Position numbers and translations under genes: made by a program
Shown: positions 1-8,214 of the stretch, piece by piece
Layout of the letters: the number at the start of each line of letters is the position of its first letter
How positions within the stretch are numbered: the stretch's first letter is position 1
From: Bacteroidaceae bacterium
Lineage (GTDB): Bacteria; Bacteroidota; Bacteroidia; Bacteroidales; Bacteroidaceae
Direction: 5' to 3'
NCBI GenBank assembly: GCA_017615125.1
Contig: JAGAAS010000073.1
Location: 1 to 36,090 of the forward strand
DNA length: 36,090 nt
The notes under the pieces: model-generated
Databases searched by the model: none
What the model saw: only the letters and a program-made list of their open reading frames with translations
Told to the model about the DNA's origin: nothing

Positions 1-2
1 AC

Positions 3-1724
3 TACAAATGGTGTTATCTGCCCCCTACGTCGGATGTGGACGAGGAGGCGGAACGGCTATCGCACGAGCTGGGCATGTCCCCAGTAGTGTGCCGATTGCT
101 TGTCGAGCGCGGCATCCGCTCTTATGAGGAAGCCAAGAAGTTCTTTCGCCCCAGCCTGAACCAGCTGCACGACCCGTTCCTGATGGACGGCATGAAGGAT
201 GCAGTGGACCGCATAAACCTTGCATTGGGCCGCAAGGAGCGCATCATGGTCTATGGCGACTACGATGTGGACGGGACGACGGCGGTGACGCTTGTCTATA
301 AGTTCCTGGGGCGCTTTACGTCGAACATCTGCTACTACATACCCAACCGCTACGAGGATGGGTACGGAGTGACGGACGCGGGTGTGGACTATGCCCGCGA
401 GCAGGGCGTGAAGCTGATTATCGTGCTCGACTGTGGCGTGAAAGCTGTGCGCGAGATTACCCGCGCCAAGAAGCTGGGCATCGACTTCATCGTCTGTGAC
501 CATCACATGCAGGACGACGAACTGCCCCCTGCCGTCGCCATCCTCAACCCCAAGCTCATAGGCTCGCACTACCCATACCCCCATCTGAGCGGGTGCGGCG
601 TGGGCTTCAAGTTGATGCAGGCCTTTGCGATGAACAACGGGATGGAGTTCAGCCAGCTCACCCCCTACCTCGACTTGGTGGCCGTGAGCATCGCCTCCGA
701 CATCGTGCCCATTATGGGCGAGAACAGGATACTTGCCTATCATGGGCTGCGCCAGCTCAACCACAGTCCCAGCACGGGGCTGAAAGCCATCATACAGGTG
801 TGCGGGCTGAAGGACAAGGAGCTGAAGATCAACGACCTTATTTTCCGGATAGGTCCCCGCATCAATGCGTCGGGACGCATACAGACAGGCATGGAGGCTG
901 TGGACCTGCTGGCGGAGAACGACTTCCGCAAGGCTCTCGCCCTCGCCAAACATATCGACGAGTACAACGAGACACGCAAGGACCTCGACAAGGCTATGAC
1001 GGAAGAGGCGAACGTTATCGTCGACAGCCTGGAGAACTTCGAGGACAAGCACTCCATTGTACTTTACAACGAAGACTGGCACCGGGGAATCATCGGCATC
1101 GTTGCCAGCCGACTCTCCGAGCTGTTCATACGCCCGTCGGTGGTGCTCACGAAGTGCAACGACCTGGCGACAGGCTCGGCGCGCAGCGTGTCGGACTTCG
1201 ACGTCTACAAGGCGATAGAGAGCTGCCGCGACCTGCTGGACAACTTCGGCGGACACCCCTATGCCGCCGGGCTGTCGATGAAGGTGGAGAACGTGCCTGA
1301 GTTCAAGCGCCGTTTCGAGAAGTACGTCTCCGAGCACATCGAGCCTATGCAGATGGAGCCCCTCATGCACATCGACGCCGAGATTCCCTTCCGTGAAATC
1401 ACGATGAAGCTCTACAACGACCTGAAGAAGTTCGAGCCCTTCGGCCCCGACAACCAGAAGCCAGTCTTCTGCACGCGACGTGTCTTCGACTACGGCACGA
1501 GCAAGGTGGTGGGCCGCAACCAGGAGCACATCAAGCTGGAGATGGTGGACAACGATTCGCTGCGCGTGATGAACGGCATAGCGTTCGGGCAGAGCCAGCA
1601 AGTGAGATACATCAAGTCGAAGCACTCCTTCGACATCTGCTATACCCTTGAGGAGAACACGCATAAACGCGGCGAGGTGCAGCTACAGATAAGCAGTATA
1701 CGCCCCAGCACCGATGAACAGTAG
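3..1724 (+). CDS. recJ: Single-stranded-DNA-specific exonuclease RecJ (5' end outside window)
   Basis: This is a 5'-to-3' single-strand DNA exonuclease used in recombination and repair. Numbering from the GTG at 36, the DHH phosphoesterase motifs are GDYDVDG (74-80), LDCG (131-134) and DHH (155-157). GCGVGFK, the DHHA1-type HRGIIGIVASRL and GGHPYAAG follow, so all the metal-binding and core motifs are present. The frame stays open upstream of that GTG to base 3, encoding YKWCYLPPTSD, which resembles the usual N-terminus of Bacteroidales RecJ. The real start is therefore probably only a few bases before the window, and the GTG at 36 is an internal codon. Its stop overlaps the recQ start by 11 bp, which suggests translational coupling of two repair enzymes. 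Confidence 0.95.
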   Translation, partial: YKWCYLPPTSDVDEEAERLSHELGMSPVVCRLLVERGIRSYEEAKKFFRPSLNQLHDPFLMDGMKDAVDRINLALGRKERIMVYGDYDVDGTTAVTLVYKFLGRFTSNICYYIPNRYEDGYGVTDAGVDYAREQGVKLIIVLDCGVKAVREITRAKKLGIDFIVCDHHMQDDELPPAVAILNPKLIGSHYPYPHLSGCGVGFKLMQAFAMNNGMEFSQLTPYLDLVAVSIASDIVPIMGENRILAYHGLRQLNHSPSTGLKAIIQVCGLKDKELKINDLIFRIGPRINASGRIQTGMEAVDLLAENDFRKALALAKHIDEYNETRKDLDKAMTEEANVIVDSLENFEDKHSIVLYNEDWHRGIIGIVASRLSELFIRPSVVLTKCNDLATGSARSVSDFDVYKAIESCRDLLDNFGGHPYAAGLSMKVENVPEFKRRFEKYVSEHIEPMQMEPLMHIDAEIPFREITMKLYNDLKKFEPFGPDNQKPVFCTRRVFDYGTSKVVGRNQEHIKLEMVDNDSLRVMNGIAFGQSQQVRYIKSKHSFDICYTLEENTHKRGEVQLQISSIRPSTDEQ

Positions 1725-3663
1725 CCTGCCGCCCCACACTCAGCCTTCTGTCGACTACGAGGCGCTGCTAAAGCAGCACTTCGGCTACGATAGCTTTCGT
1801 GGCATCCAGCGTCCGATCATCGAGAGCATTTGCAGCGGGCACGACACGCTGGGCCTGATGCCCACGGGTGGAGGGAAGAGCATCACCTTCCAGATTCCCG
1901 CGCTGGCACAGGAAGGACTTTGCATCGTCATCACCCCCCTGATAGCCCTCATGAAGGATCAGGTGGCGAAGCTGAAGGCACGTGGCATAAAGGCTGTCGC
2001 TATCTACAGCGGCATGGGGCGCGACGCCATCATAGGCAATCTGGAGAACTGCATCTTCGGCTCGTACAAGTTCCTTTACATCTCGCCCGAGCGCATCGGA
2101 ACCGACATCTTCAAAAACAAGGTGAGCAAGATGAAGGTCTCCTTCATCGCTGTGGATGAGAGTCATTGCATCTCGCAGTGGGGATACGACTTCCGTCCCT
2201 CCTATCTTGAGATAGCCCGCATCCGCGAGCTGCTGCCGGGAGTCCCCGTGCTGGCGCTCACGGCAACAGCGACGCCCGAGGTGGTGACCGACATCCAGCG
2301 GCAGCTACACTTCGGCAAGGAGAATGTGTTCCGCATGAGCTTCGCTCGCGAGAACCTTATCTACGTGGTGCGCGAGACAGAGAACAAGGAGGCGGAAATG
2401 GTACACATTCTCAATAGTGTCGCCGGCTCGGCCATCGTCTATGTGAGGAGCCGCGACAAGACGAAGGAACTGGCAAAGATGCTGACGGAGCGGGGCATCA
2501 GCGCCGTACATTATCATGCAGGGCTCGGCGACTACGACAAGGACCAGCGCCAGCAGGCCTGGACACGCGGCGATATACGCGTGATGGTAGCGACGAATGC
2601 TTTCGGTATGGGTATCGACAAGGCGGATGTGCGAATGGTCATCCACTACGAGATGCCTGACTCCATCGAAGCCTACTTCCAGGAGGCGGGACGAGCAGGG
2701 CGCGACGGAACGCCTGCCTTCGCGGTGCTCCTCTATCATCATCAGGACCAGTCGACGCTCACGCGCCGTGTTAGCGACAACTACCCCAAGAAGGATTTCA
2801 TACGAAAGGTGTATGAGAAGCTGAACTATTACTTTGTGATAGCTATGGGCGACGGGGCTGGCTGCCGCTACGACTTCAGCCTGGAGGATTTCTGCCACAG
2901 CTATCGCCTGCCTATGATTCAGACGGAGAGCGCCCTTCGTATCCTGACACAGATGGGGTATATCCGTTATGAGGAAGAAGTCGACTATGCCTCGCGTATG
3001 CGGTTCATCGTGCAACGCGACGAACTATACCGTCAGTGGGGTGAGACTCCCGAGCAGGAAACTATCGTGCGCACGTTGTTGCGCCTCTATACAGGCATCT
3101 TTACCGACTATGCGTTCATCGACGAGCGGTTCGTGGCGCGTCAGTGCGGGCTGGAGGATGCCAGAGTCTTTGAGGTGCTGATACGGCTCTCCCGCGCGCG
3201 TCTCATTAGTTATATCCCTGCGCGCAAGACACCGCAGATAACGTTCGTGCTCGCCAGGGTGGACAGCGGGAAACTTGTGTTTACGCACGAGTTGTACGAG
3301 GACCGTCGCGAGAGCTACGAACGCCGCATACGGGCGATGAAACTATATGCGCTCAGCGTAACCGAATGCCGAAGCCAGCTGCTCCTGCGGTATTTCGGCG
3401 AGATGAATGCGCCGGTGTGCGGAAAGTGTGACAACTGCCGGAAGAAACTTCCCGGCGGCTTGCGGATGAGCGAGCGCGAGGAGATAGCCCAGCAGATACG
3501 TGCACTTCTCGCCGACGGGCAGTGGCACACGACAGAGGAACTGCAGTCGGTGAATCATCCTCTTGAGAAGGTGCGCACAGTCATCGGACTCATGACGGAC
3601 GAGGAGGAGATTATCCAGCGTGACGGATTGATTTGTTTGAACGAAGAAAAAGAGAAAAAGTAA
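1714..3663 (+). CDS. recQ: ATP-dependent DNA helicase RecQ
   Basis: This is a superfamily 2 3'-to-5' DNA helicase that acts with RecJ in processing DNA ends and gaps. The 649 residues show Walker A TGGGKS (51-56), a DESH box (148-151, where most RecQ proteins have DEAH) followed by CISQWGYDFRP, and QEAGRAGRDG (motif VI) from about 323. The RecQ-C-terminal zinc cysteines are C552 and C569-GK-C572-DN-C575. A winged-helix region follows, then a short charged tail. No separate HRDC domain is obvious. It overlaps recJ by 11 bp and sits 3 bp before the aromatic biosynthesis gene, so all three probably share a transcript. Confidence 0.95.
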   Translation: MNSSLPPHTQPSVDYEALLKQHFGYDSFRGIQRPIIESICSGHDTLGLMPTGGGKSITFQIPALAQEGLCIVITPLIALMKDQVAKLKARGIKAVAIYSGMGRDAIIGNLENCIFGSYKFLYISPERIGTDIFKNKVSKMKVSFIAVDESHCISQWGYDFRPSYLEIARIRELLPGVPVLALTATATPEVVTDIQRQLHFGKENVFRMSFARENLIYVVRETENKEAEMVHILNSVAGSAIVYVRSRDKTKELAKMLTERGISAVHYHAGLGDYDKDQRQQAWTRGDIRVMVATNAFGMGIDKADVRMVIHYEMPDSIEAYFQEAGRAGRDGTPAFAVLLYHHQDQSTLTRRVSDNYPKKDFIRKVYEKLNYYFVIAMGDGAGCRYDFSLEDFCHSYRLPMIQTESALRILTQMGYIRYEEEVDYASRMRFIVQRDELYRQWGETPEQETIVRTLLRLYTGIFTDYAFIDERFVARQCGLEDARVFEVLIRLSRARLISYIPARKTPQITFVLARVDSGKLVFTHELYEDRRESYERRIRAMKLYALSVTECRSQLLLRYFGEMNAPVCGKCDNCRKKLPGGLRMSEREEIAQQIRALLADGQWHTTEELQSVNHPLEKVRTVIGLMTDEEEIIQRDGLICLNEEKEKK

Positions 3664-3666
3664 TAT

Positions 3667-4725
3667 ATGGAGGTTAAACCTATTCACGTAGCAAACGAAT
3701 GCCCAGGTCCTATCGGTAAGTCGAAAATTATCATCGCAGGGCCATGTAGTGCCGAGTCGGAAGAGCAGGTTATGCAGACTGCCAGTCAGCTGAAGGCGGA
3801 AGGAATACGTATGTTCCGAGCTGGCGTCTGGAAACCGCGCACCAAGCCGGGAGGATTCGAGGGCGTAGGAAAGAGAGGGTTTCCCTGGCTCCAGCGTGTG
3901 CAGAAGGAACTGGGCATGCAGGTGTGTGTGGAGGTGGGAAACGCATCCCATCTGGACGCCGTCCTCGAGAGCGGAATGGATATGATATGGATTGGAGCGC
4001 GTACTAGCACGAGTCCTTTTGCGATGCAGGAGATAGCAGATGTGCTGCGAGGCGTTGATATCCCCGTTCTGGTTAAGAATCCCATCAATGCGGACCTTGA
4101 ATTGTGGATAGGTGCTTTGGAGCGCATCAATCGGAGCGGCATCACACGCCTGGGAACCATCCACAGAGGTTTCTCTGCCTATGAGAAAACGTTGTATCGG
4201 TATCCTCCCCAGTGGCAGATGCCCATCGAGTTGCGCCGGAGGTTTCCCGAGCTGACGATCATTTGCGATCCCAGCCACATCAGCGGCAAACGCGAACTGG
4301 TACCTTCGGTGTGTCAGCAAGCTTTGGACCTTGGCTTCGACGGGCTGATGATAGAGTCGCATTGCTGCCCTGAGGAGGCGCTGACGGATGCTGCACAGCA
4401 GGTGACGCCGCAAGCGCTCGGGCAGATGCTTGCTTCGCTGGTGCTTCGCGACAAGGTGCCGACGGAGAATATCTTTGCCGACTGTCGTGAGCGTATTGAC
4501 AGGTGCGACGCAGCCCTTGTTGCCCTGTTGGCAGAGAGAATGAACATCTCGCGCGAGATGGGTGAGCTGAAACGCGAAAACAACATCCTTGTGCTGCAGT
4601 CGGAGCGCTACGAGAAGGTCGTAAATGATGCCGTAGTGGAAGGTGCCTCGAAAGGACTTTCGGAGGAGTTCCTGCGTAAACTGTTTGAAGTCATCCACGC
4701 CGAGAGCATCAATCAGCAGCTATAG
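3667..4725 (+). CDS. Bifunctional DAHP synthase / chorismate mutase
   Basis: This enzyme condenses phosphoenolpyruvate with erythrose 4-phosphate and also converts chorismate to prephenate. It therefore covers the first step of the shikimate pathway and the branch toward Phe and Tyr. Residues 1 to about 260 form the KdsA-like type I-beta DAHP synthase barrel. They include GPCSAES (25-31), RAGVWKPRTKPGGFEG, IGARTS, VKNP and CDPSHISGKRE. Residues from about 270 to 352 form an AroQ-type helical chorismate mutase with CRERIDRCDAALVALLAERM and a downstream KREN segment. Bacteroidales commonly carry this N-DAHPS/C-mutase order. The gene follows recQ by 3 bp, an unusual partner, and ends before a strong hairpin. 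Confidence 0.93.
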   Translation: MEVKPIHVANECPGPIGKSKIIIAGPCSAESEEQVMQTASQLKAEGIRMFRAGVWKPRTKPGGFEGVGKRGFPWLQRVQKELGMQVCVEVGNASHLDAVLESGMDMIWIGARTSTSPFAMQEIADVLRGVDIPVLVKNPINADLELWIGALERINRSGITRLGTIHRGFSAYEKTLYRYPPQWQMPIELRRRFPELTIICDPSHISGKRELVPSVCQQALDLGFDGLMIESHCCPEEALTDAAQQVTPQALGQMLASLVLRDKVPTENIFADCRERIDRCDAALVALLAERMNISREMGELKRENNILVLQSERYEKVVNDAVVEGASKGLSEEFLRKLFEVIHAESINQQL

Positions 4726-4764
4726 TTGAGGCTTTCAGTAAGAGAGAAAGTAGGAACAGAAACA

Positions 4765-4802
4765 CAGTAGGGAGAAGGCACGACATTGCCTTCTCCCTAC
4801 TG
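4765..4802. terminator. Perfect 16-bp hairpin between convergent genes
   Basis: Bases 4765-4780 and 4787-4802 are perfect reverse complements separated by a 6-base loop (CGACAT). The hairpin lies between the ends of the convergent DAHP synthase/chorismate mutase and pepD genes and is the only obvious terminator for either. There is no clean U-run on either side, so bidirectional termination is inferred from position and stem strength. Confidence 0.75.
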
Positions 4803-4825
4803 GCTTATCATAGAGGAAATCTCGT

Positions 4826-6277
4826 TTATTCCACTCCGTCCTCAACGACGTGAAGGATAAGATCGTAGAATTTCTGTACGCTGGGGATGTGCACGCGCTC
4901 GTCGGGGCTGTGGGGACTCATCAGCGTGGGGCCGAACGAAATCATGTCCATACCTTCGTTGACGGCGCCGATGATTCCGCACTCGAGTCCTGCGTGGATG
5001 ACCTTCACCTCGGGTTCCTTGCCGAACAGTTTCTTGTAGGCCTTGCGCATCTCAGCCAAAACGTGGCTCTCGACATTGGGCTGCCAGCCGCTGTAGGCTC
5101 CGCTGAAGTCAACCTTCATACCAGCCATCGTGAAACAGCTCTCAAGGCTTACTGCCTGGTACATTTTCATGCTGTCGCTGCTGCTGCGGACAAGGAGACT
5201 GAACTCGGCTTTTCCTTCCCCGATGGTAACGATGGAGAGGTTGCTGCTCGTTTCAACGGTGTCGGGAATGGTGGGGATGTAGCGCAGAACACCATTCTGG
5301 CAGGCGAGGATGGCGTTGATGAGGTTGTCGCGAATCTCCTCTGGTGTCTCACTTTCGGGAAACTCGCATTTGTCAACGGTAAGTGTGATGCCGTTCTCGA
5401 TAGTGTTCAGTTCTTCAGCGAAAAGTGTTTGGCAGCGCTTTGCAAGCGTTTTGAGTTTGCGCTCCTTGTTCTCGTCGACGGTAATGACGACAAAGGCATC
5501 GCGGGGAATCGCATTGCGCATGTTGCCTCCTTGCCACTGGCTGAGTCCTGCTCCGCACTGGAGAACGGCTTCACGCATGAAGCGTCCCATCAGTTTGTTG
5601 GCATTGCCGCGCCCTTCGCAGATCTCCAGTCCGCTGTGTCCTCCACGTAGTCCCTTGAGAGTGACGCGGAAGGCCTTGCGTCCCTCTTCCGGTTCAATCT
5701 CCATATACTGCATTGTAGCGGTGACATCGACACCTCCGGCACAGCCGATGTACAGCTCGCCTTCGGTCTCGGAGTCGAGGTTGAGAAGCACTTTCCCTTG
5801 AACGGTGCCGGCTTTCAGTCCGAAAGCACCATACATACCGGTCTCCTCGTCAGCAGTGATGAGTCCTTCCAACGGGCCGTGTTTCAGTTTCTTGTCAGCC
5901 ATAATGGCCATGATGGTAGCTACTCCCATACCGTCGTCGGAGCCGAGAGTGGTGCCGTGTGTCTTTACCCAATCGCCGTCAATATAAGCAGGAATCGGGT
6001 CAGTGAGGAAATTATGAGGGCTGTCGGCAACCTTCTGCGGCACCATATCCATGTGGGCCTGCAGGACGAGCCCTTTGCGTTTCTCCAATCCTGGAGTAGC
6101 GGGCTTGCGCATAACGATGTTGCCAGCATTGTCTTTCCACGTCTCCACACCGATGCTCTTTCCAAAGTCAAGCAGGAACTGCTGGATTTTCTCCAGATGG
6201 CCAGAGGGACGGGGGACCTGAGTCAATGCGTAAAAGTTTTTCCACACACACTGTGGTGCAAGTTCTTCAATTTTCAT
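4826..6277 (-). CDS. pepD: Aminoacyl-histidine dipeptidase (PepD-type, M20C)
   Basis: This is a cytosolic dinuclear zinc dipeptidase of broad specificity (Xaa-His and other dipeptides). At 483 aa it has the usual family length. The metal and catalytic motifs are in order: HMDMV (H75, D77), TLGSDDGMG (110-118), ADEETG with the adjacent glutamates E144/E145, and LNLDSE (D168). The end carries an ECGI segment and a FGPTLMSPHSPDE segment typical of PepD. There is no signal peptide. Its ATG overlaps the last 11 bp of the upstream membrane-protein gene, so the two are probably translationally coupled. Confidence 0.95.
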   Translation of the reverse strand: MKIEELAPQCVWKNFYALTQVPRPSGHLEKIQQFLLDFGKSIGVETWKDNAGNIVMRKPATPGLEKRKGLVLQAHMDMVPQKVADSPHNFLTDPIPAYIDGDWVKTHGTTLGSDDGMGVATIMAIMADKKLKHGPLEGLITADEETGMYGAFGLKAGTVQGKVLLNLDSETEGELYIGCAGGVDVTATMQYMEIEPEEGRKAFRVTLKGLRGGHSGLEICEGRGNANKLMGRFMREAVLQCGAGLSQWQGGNMRNAIPRDAFVVITVDENKERKLKTLAKRCQTLFAEELNTIENGITLTVDKCEFPESETPEEIRDNLINAILACQNGVLRYIPTIPDTVETSSNLSIVTIGEGKAEFSLLVRSSSDSMKMYQAVSLESCFTMAGMKVDFSGAYSGWQPNVESHVLAEMRKAYKKLFGKEPEVKVIHAGLECGIIGAVNEGMDMISFGPTLMSPHSPDERVHIPSVQKFYDLILHVVEDGVE

Positions 6278-7265
6278 GATATTTCCGGTTTATAAGTTGT
6301 AATAATATCCAGGCCGTTGCGCCGAAGATAAGGACGAATATAGTCTGGAAGGTATGTACGATAAGGGCGAATGAGGCAGCCTGGGGCTCGGCTATGCCGT
6401 AGAGTCCCAGCAGGGTGATGACAACAAAGTGCCAAGGTCCTGCGCCGTTAGGCGTCGGGATGATGATGGCGACGTTGATGGCCGAGAAGACCACAGCGGC
6501 AGCTAATGGTCCGAGTTCCGCCATAAAGGGGAAACTGTAGAAACAGATGTAGAATTCAAGGTAATAGCAAAGCCAGATGAGCAGCGTGTAGAGGATGAAA
6601 AGCCCCGGGCGCTTTATGTTCTTGAGTGAGATGAACCCTTCGACGAAGTTGTCGATGGTCTTCTTTACTCCCGTGACAGCAGGTTTCTTGCTGCGCTTGA
6701 AGAGATGGTGCACAAAGAAGAATAGTGCTATGAAGATGGCTACGATAACGTAGAACCACGGATTCTTGAGGAGAAGGCTTATTCCGCTCTCGCCCGTGCC
6801 TGTCTTGTCGAAGATGGTATAGAGCTTTTCGAACTGCCAAATCATCATCACAGCGAAGATGGCAAAGGCGAGGATGAAGTCGACGATGCGCTCGGCAACG
6901 AGTGTCCCGAGGGATTTGCTGAAGGGGATTCCGTCGTACTTGGCGAGCACTCCGCAACGGGATATCTCGCCAACGCGAGGAACAAGGATGTTGGAAGCGT
7001 AGGCAATGTAGATGGAAAGGACGCTGTTGATAGTTCTCGGGCGATAGCCTATCGGCTCCAGCGTGAGAAGCCAGCGGATACCGCGAAGGTAATGGCTGAG
7101 CAGAATGAAGATCAGAGAAACGAAAAGCCATACCATCTTCGTCTCTTCAGTGAGCAGAGTCCACACCTCGTGGAAATCGAAGTCGTGGTACATATAATAG
7201 AGGATGCCAGCTGCAATCAGCAGCGGCAGAAGCCACTTTGAGACGTTTTTGATAACTTTTTTCAA
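6267..7265 (-). CDS. Flippase-like integral membrane protein (UPF0104/YbhN, LPG-synthase TM family)
   Basis: This 332-residue polytopic membrane protein is related to the membrane half of lysylphosphatidylglycerol synthases and to YbhN-type proteins. About eight or nine hydrophobic segments can be seen. The loop RVGEISRCGVLAKYDGIPFSKSLGTLVAERIVD is spread over two typical conserved blocks (P-R-x-G-E and T-x-x-A-E-R). The later segment IIPTPNGAGPWHF is also characteristic. No soluble aminoacyl-transferase domain is present, so lipid aminoacylation is unlikely, and a transport or flippase role is inferred from the family only. It is first in an operon with pepD and has a good promoter 40 bp upstream. 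Confidence 0.85.
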   Translation of the reverse strand: MKKVIKNVSKWLLPLLIAAGILYYMYHDFDFHEVWTLLTEETKMVWLFVSLIFILLSHYLRGIRWLLTLEPIGYRPRTINSVLSIYIAYASNILVPRVGEISRCGVLAKYDGIPFSKSLGTLVAERIVDFILAFAIFAVMMIWQFEKLYTIFDKTGTGESGISLLLKNPWFYVIVAIFIALFFFVHHLFKRSKKPAVTGVKKTIDNFVEGFISLKNIKRPGLFILYTLLIWLCYYLEFYICFYSFPFMAELGPLAAAVVFSAINVAIIIPTPNGAGPWHFVVITLLGLYGIAEPQAASFALIVHTFQTIFVLIFGATAWILLQLINRKYHEN

Positions 7266-7296
7266 TGCTTTTCTTTCCTGTTTAGAAAAAAGGTCT

Positions 7297-7304
7297 TATT
7301 TTTG
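7297..7304 (+). promoter_or_regulatory. Possible -7 box for rsmA-mgtE
   Basis: TATTTTTG matches TAnnTTTG on the plus strand. No good TTG lies 19-21 bp upstream, so the -33 element is weak. It would give a leader of about 105 nt before rsmA. It lies only 4 bp from the opposing -7 box for the flippase operon. Confidence 0.45.
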
Positions 7305-7308
7305 TGCG

Positions 7309-7339
7309 CAAATATAAAGACGGAAAATGAAAAACGCAA
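7309..7339 (-). promoter_or_regulatory. Bacteroidetes-type promoter for the flippase-pepD operon
   Basis: On the minus strand the sequence reads TTG (7339-7337), 20 bases, then TATATTTG (7316-7309). This matches the Bacteroidetes sigma consensus TTG-N19-21-TAnnTTTG. It predicts a start site near 7302 and a leader of about 36 nt before the ATG at 7265. Confidence 0.7.
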
Positions 7340-7416
7340 CAAATTGTGACGTTTTTTCAGTCCGTCGGATAGGAAGATTATTCATTATATGGACGACGGT
7401 ATAGGAAATCAACGGG

Positions 7417-8214
7417 ATGAAACCAGTAAGACCAAAGAAAGCACTGGGACAGCACTTCTTGAGGGACCTTTCCATTGCGAAAGCCATCGCAGATACTGTC
7501 GACAGATTCCCAGAACTGCCCATTCTTGAGGTAGGGCCGGGGATGGGTGTCCTTACCCAGTACCTTATTCCCAAGCAAAGAACGCTGAAAGTGGTTGAGA
7601 TCGATGACGAATCGGTCCGCTATCTTTGTGAGCATTTCCCTGAGCTGGAAGAGAACATCATCGAAGACGATTTCCTCAAAATGCACTTGGACTATCTCTT
7701 CGACGGGAAGCCTTTCGTGCTTACTGGCAATTATCCTTACAACATCTCCAGCCAGATTTTCTTCAAGATGCTGGAAAACAGAGAGCGTATTGTAGGCTGT
7801 ACTGGAATGATACAGCGCGAGGTAGCCCAGCGGCTGGCAGCGCAACCTGGCAGCAAGGCATACGGAATACTGAGCATCTTCGTGCAAGTGTGGTATGATG
7901 TGGAATACTTGTTTACCGTTGACGAGCATGTCTTTAACCCTCCTCCGAAGGTAAAGAGCGCTGTTGTGAGCATGCGACGCAATGATGTGACAGAGCTTGG
8001 TTGCGATGAACCCCTTTTCCGCCGCATCGTGAAGACAACCTTCAACCAGCGTCGCAAAACACTGCGCAATGGGATGAAGTCCATCGTGGGCACCGGCTGT
8101 CCCTTGTTGCAAAACCCTCTTTTTGATTTGCGTCCCGAGCAGCTATCGGTGCAGCAATTCATCCAACTGACAAATGAAGTTGAACCTTATCTAACAATAG
8201 AAGTCAATGGCTAA
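7417..8214 (+). CDS. rsmA: 16S rRNA (adenine1518/1519-N6,N6)-dimethyltransferase RsmA/KsgA
   Basis: This enzyme dimethylates two adjacent adenines in the 3' hairpin of 16S rRNA late in small-subunit maturation. The protein is 265 aa, close to the usual length. The N-terminal KKALGQHFLRD block is diagnostic, as are the SAM-binding LEVGPGMGVLT (motif I) and the catalytic GNYPYNIS (motif IV). The C-terminal substrate-binding segment with FNQRRKTLRNGMK is also typical. Its stop overlaps the mgtE start by 8 bp, so the two genes are coupled, a pairing also found in other Bacteroidales. Confidence 0.96.
   Translation: MKPVRPKKALGQHFLRDLSIAKAIADTVDRFPELPILEVGPGMGVLTQYLIPKQRTLKVVEIDDESVRYLCEHFPELEENIIEDDFLKMHLDYLFDGKPFVLTGNYPYNISSQIFFKMLENRERIVGCTGMIQREVAQRLAAQPGSKAYGILSIFVQVWYDVEYLFTVDEHVFNPPPKVKSAVVSMRRNDVTELGCDEPLFRRIVKTTFNQRRKTLRNGMKSIVGTGCPLLQNPLFDLRPEQLSVQQFIQLTNEVEPYLTIEVNG

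Noticed and set aside
36-38. GTG at 36 as start of RecJ
   Set aside because: The frame is open upstream to the window edge and encodes typical RecJ N-terminal residues.
57-1664. Long minus-strand open frame (535 codons) opposite recJ
   Set aside because: It mirrors recJ codon bias, has no recognisable motif and recJ is certain.
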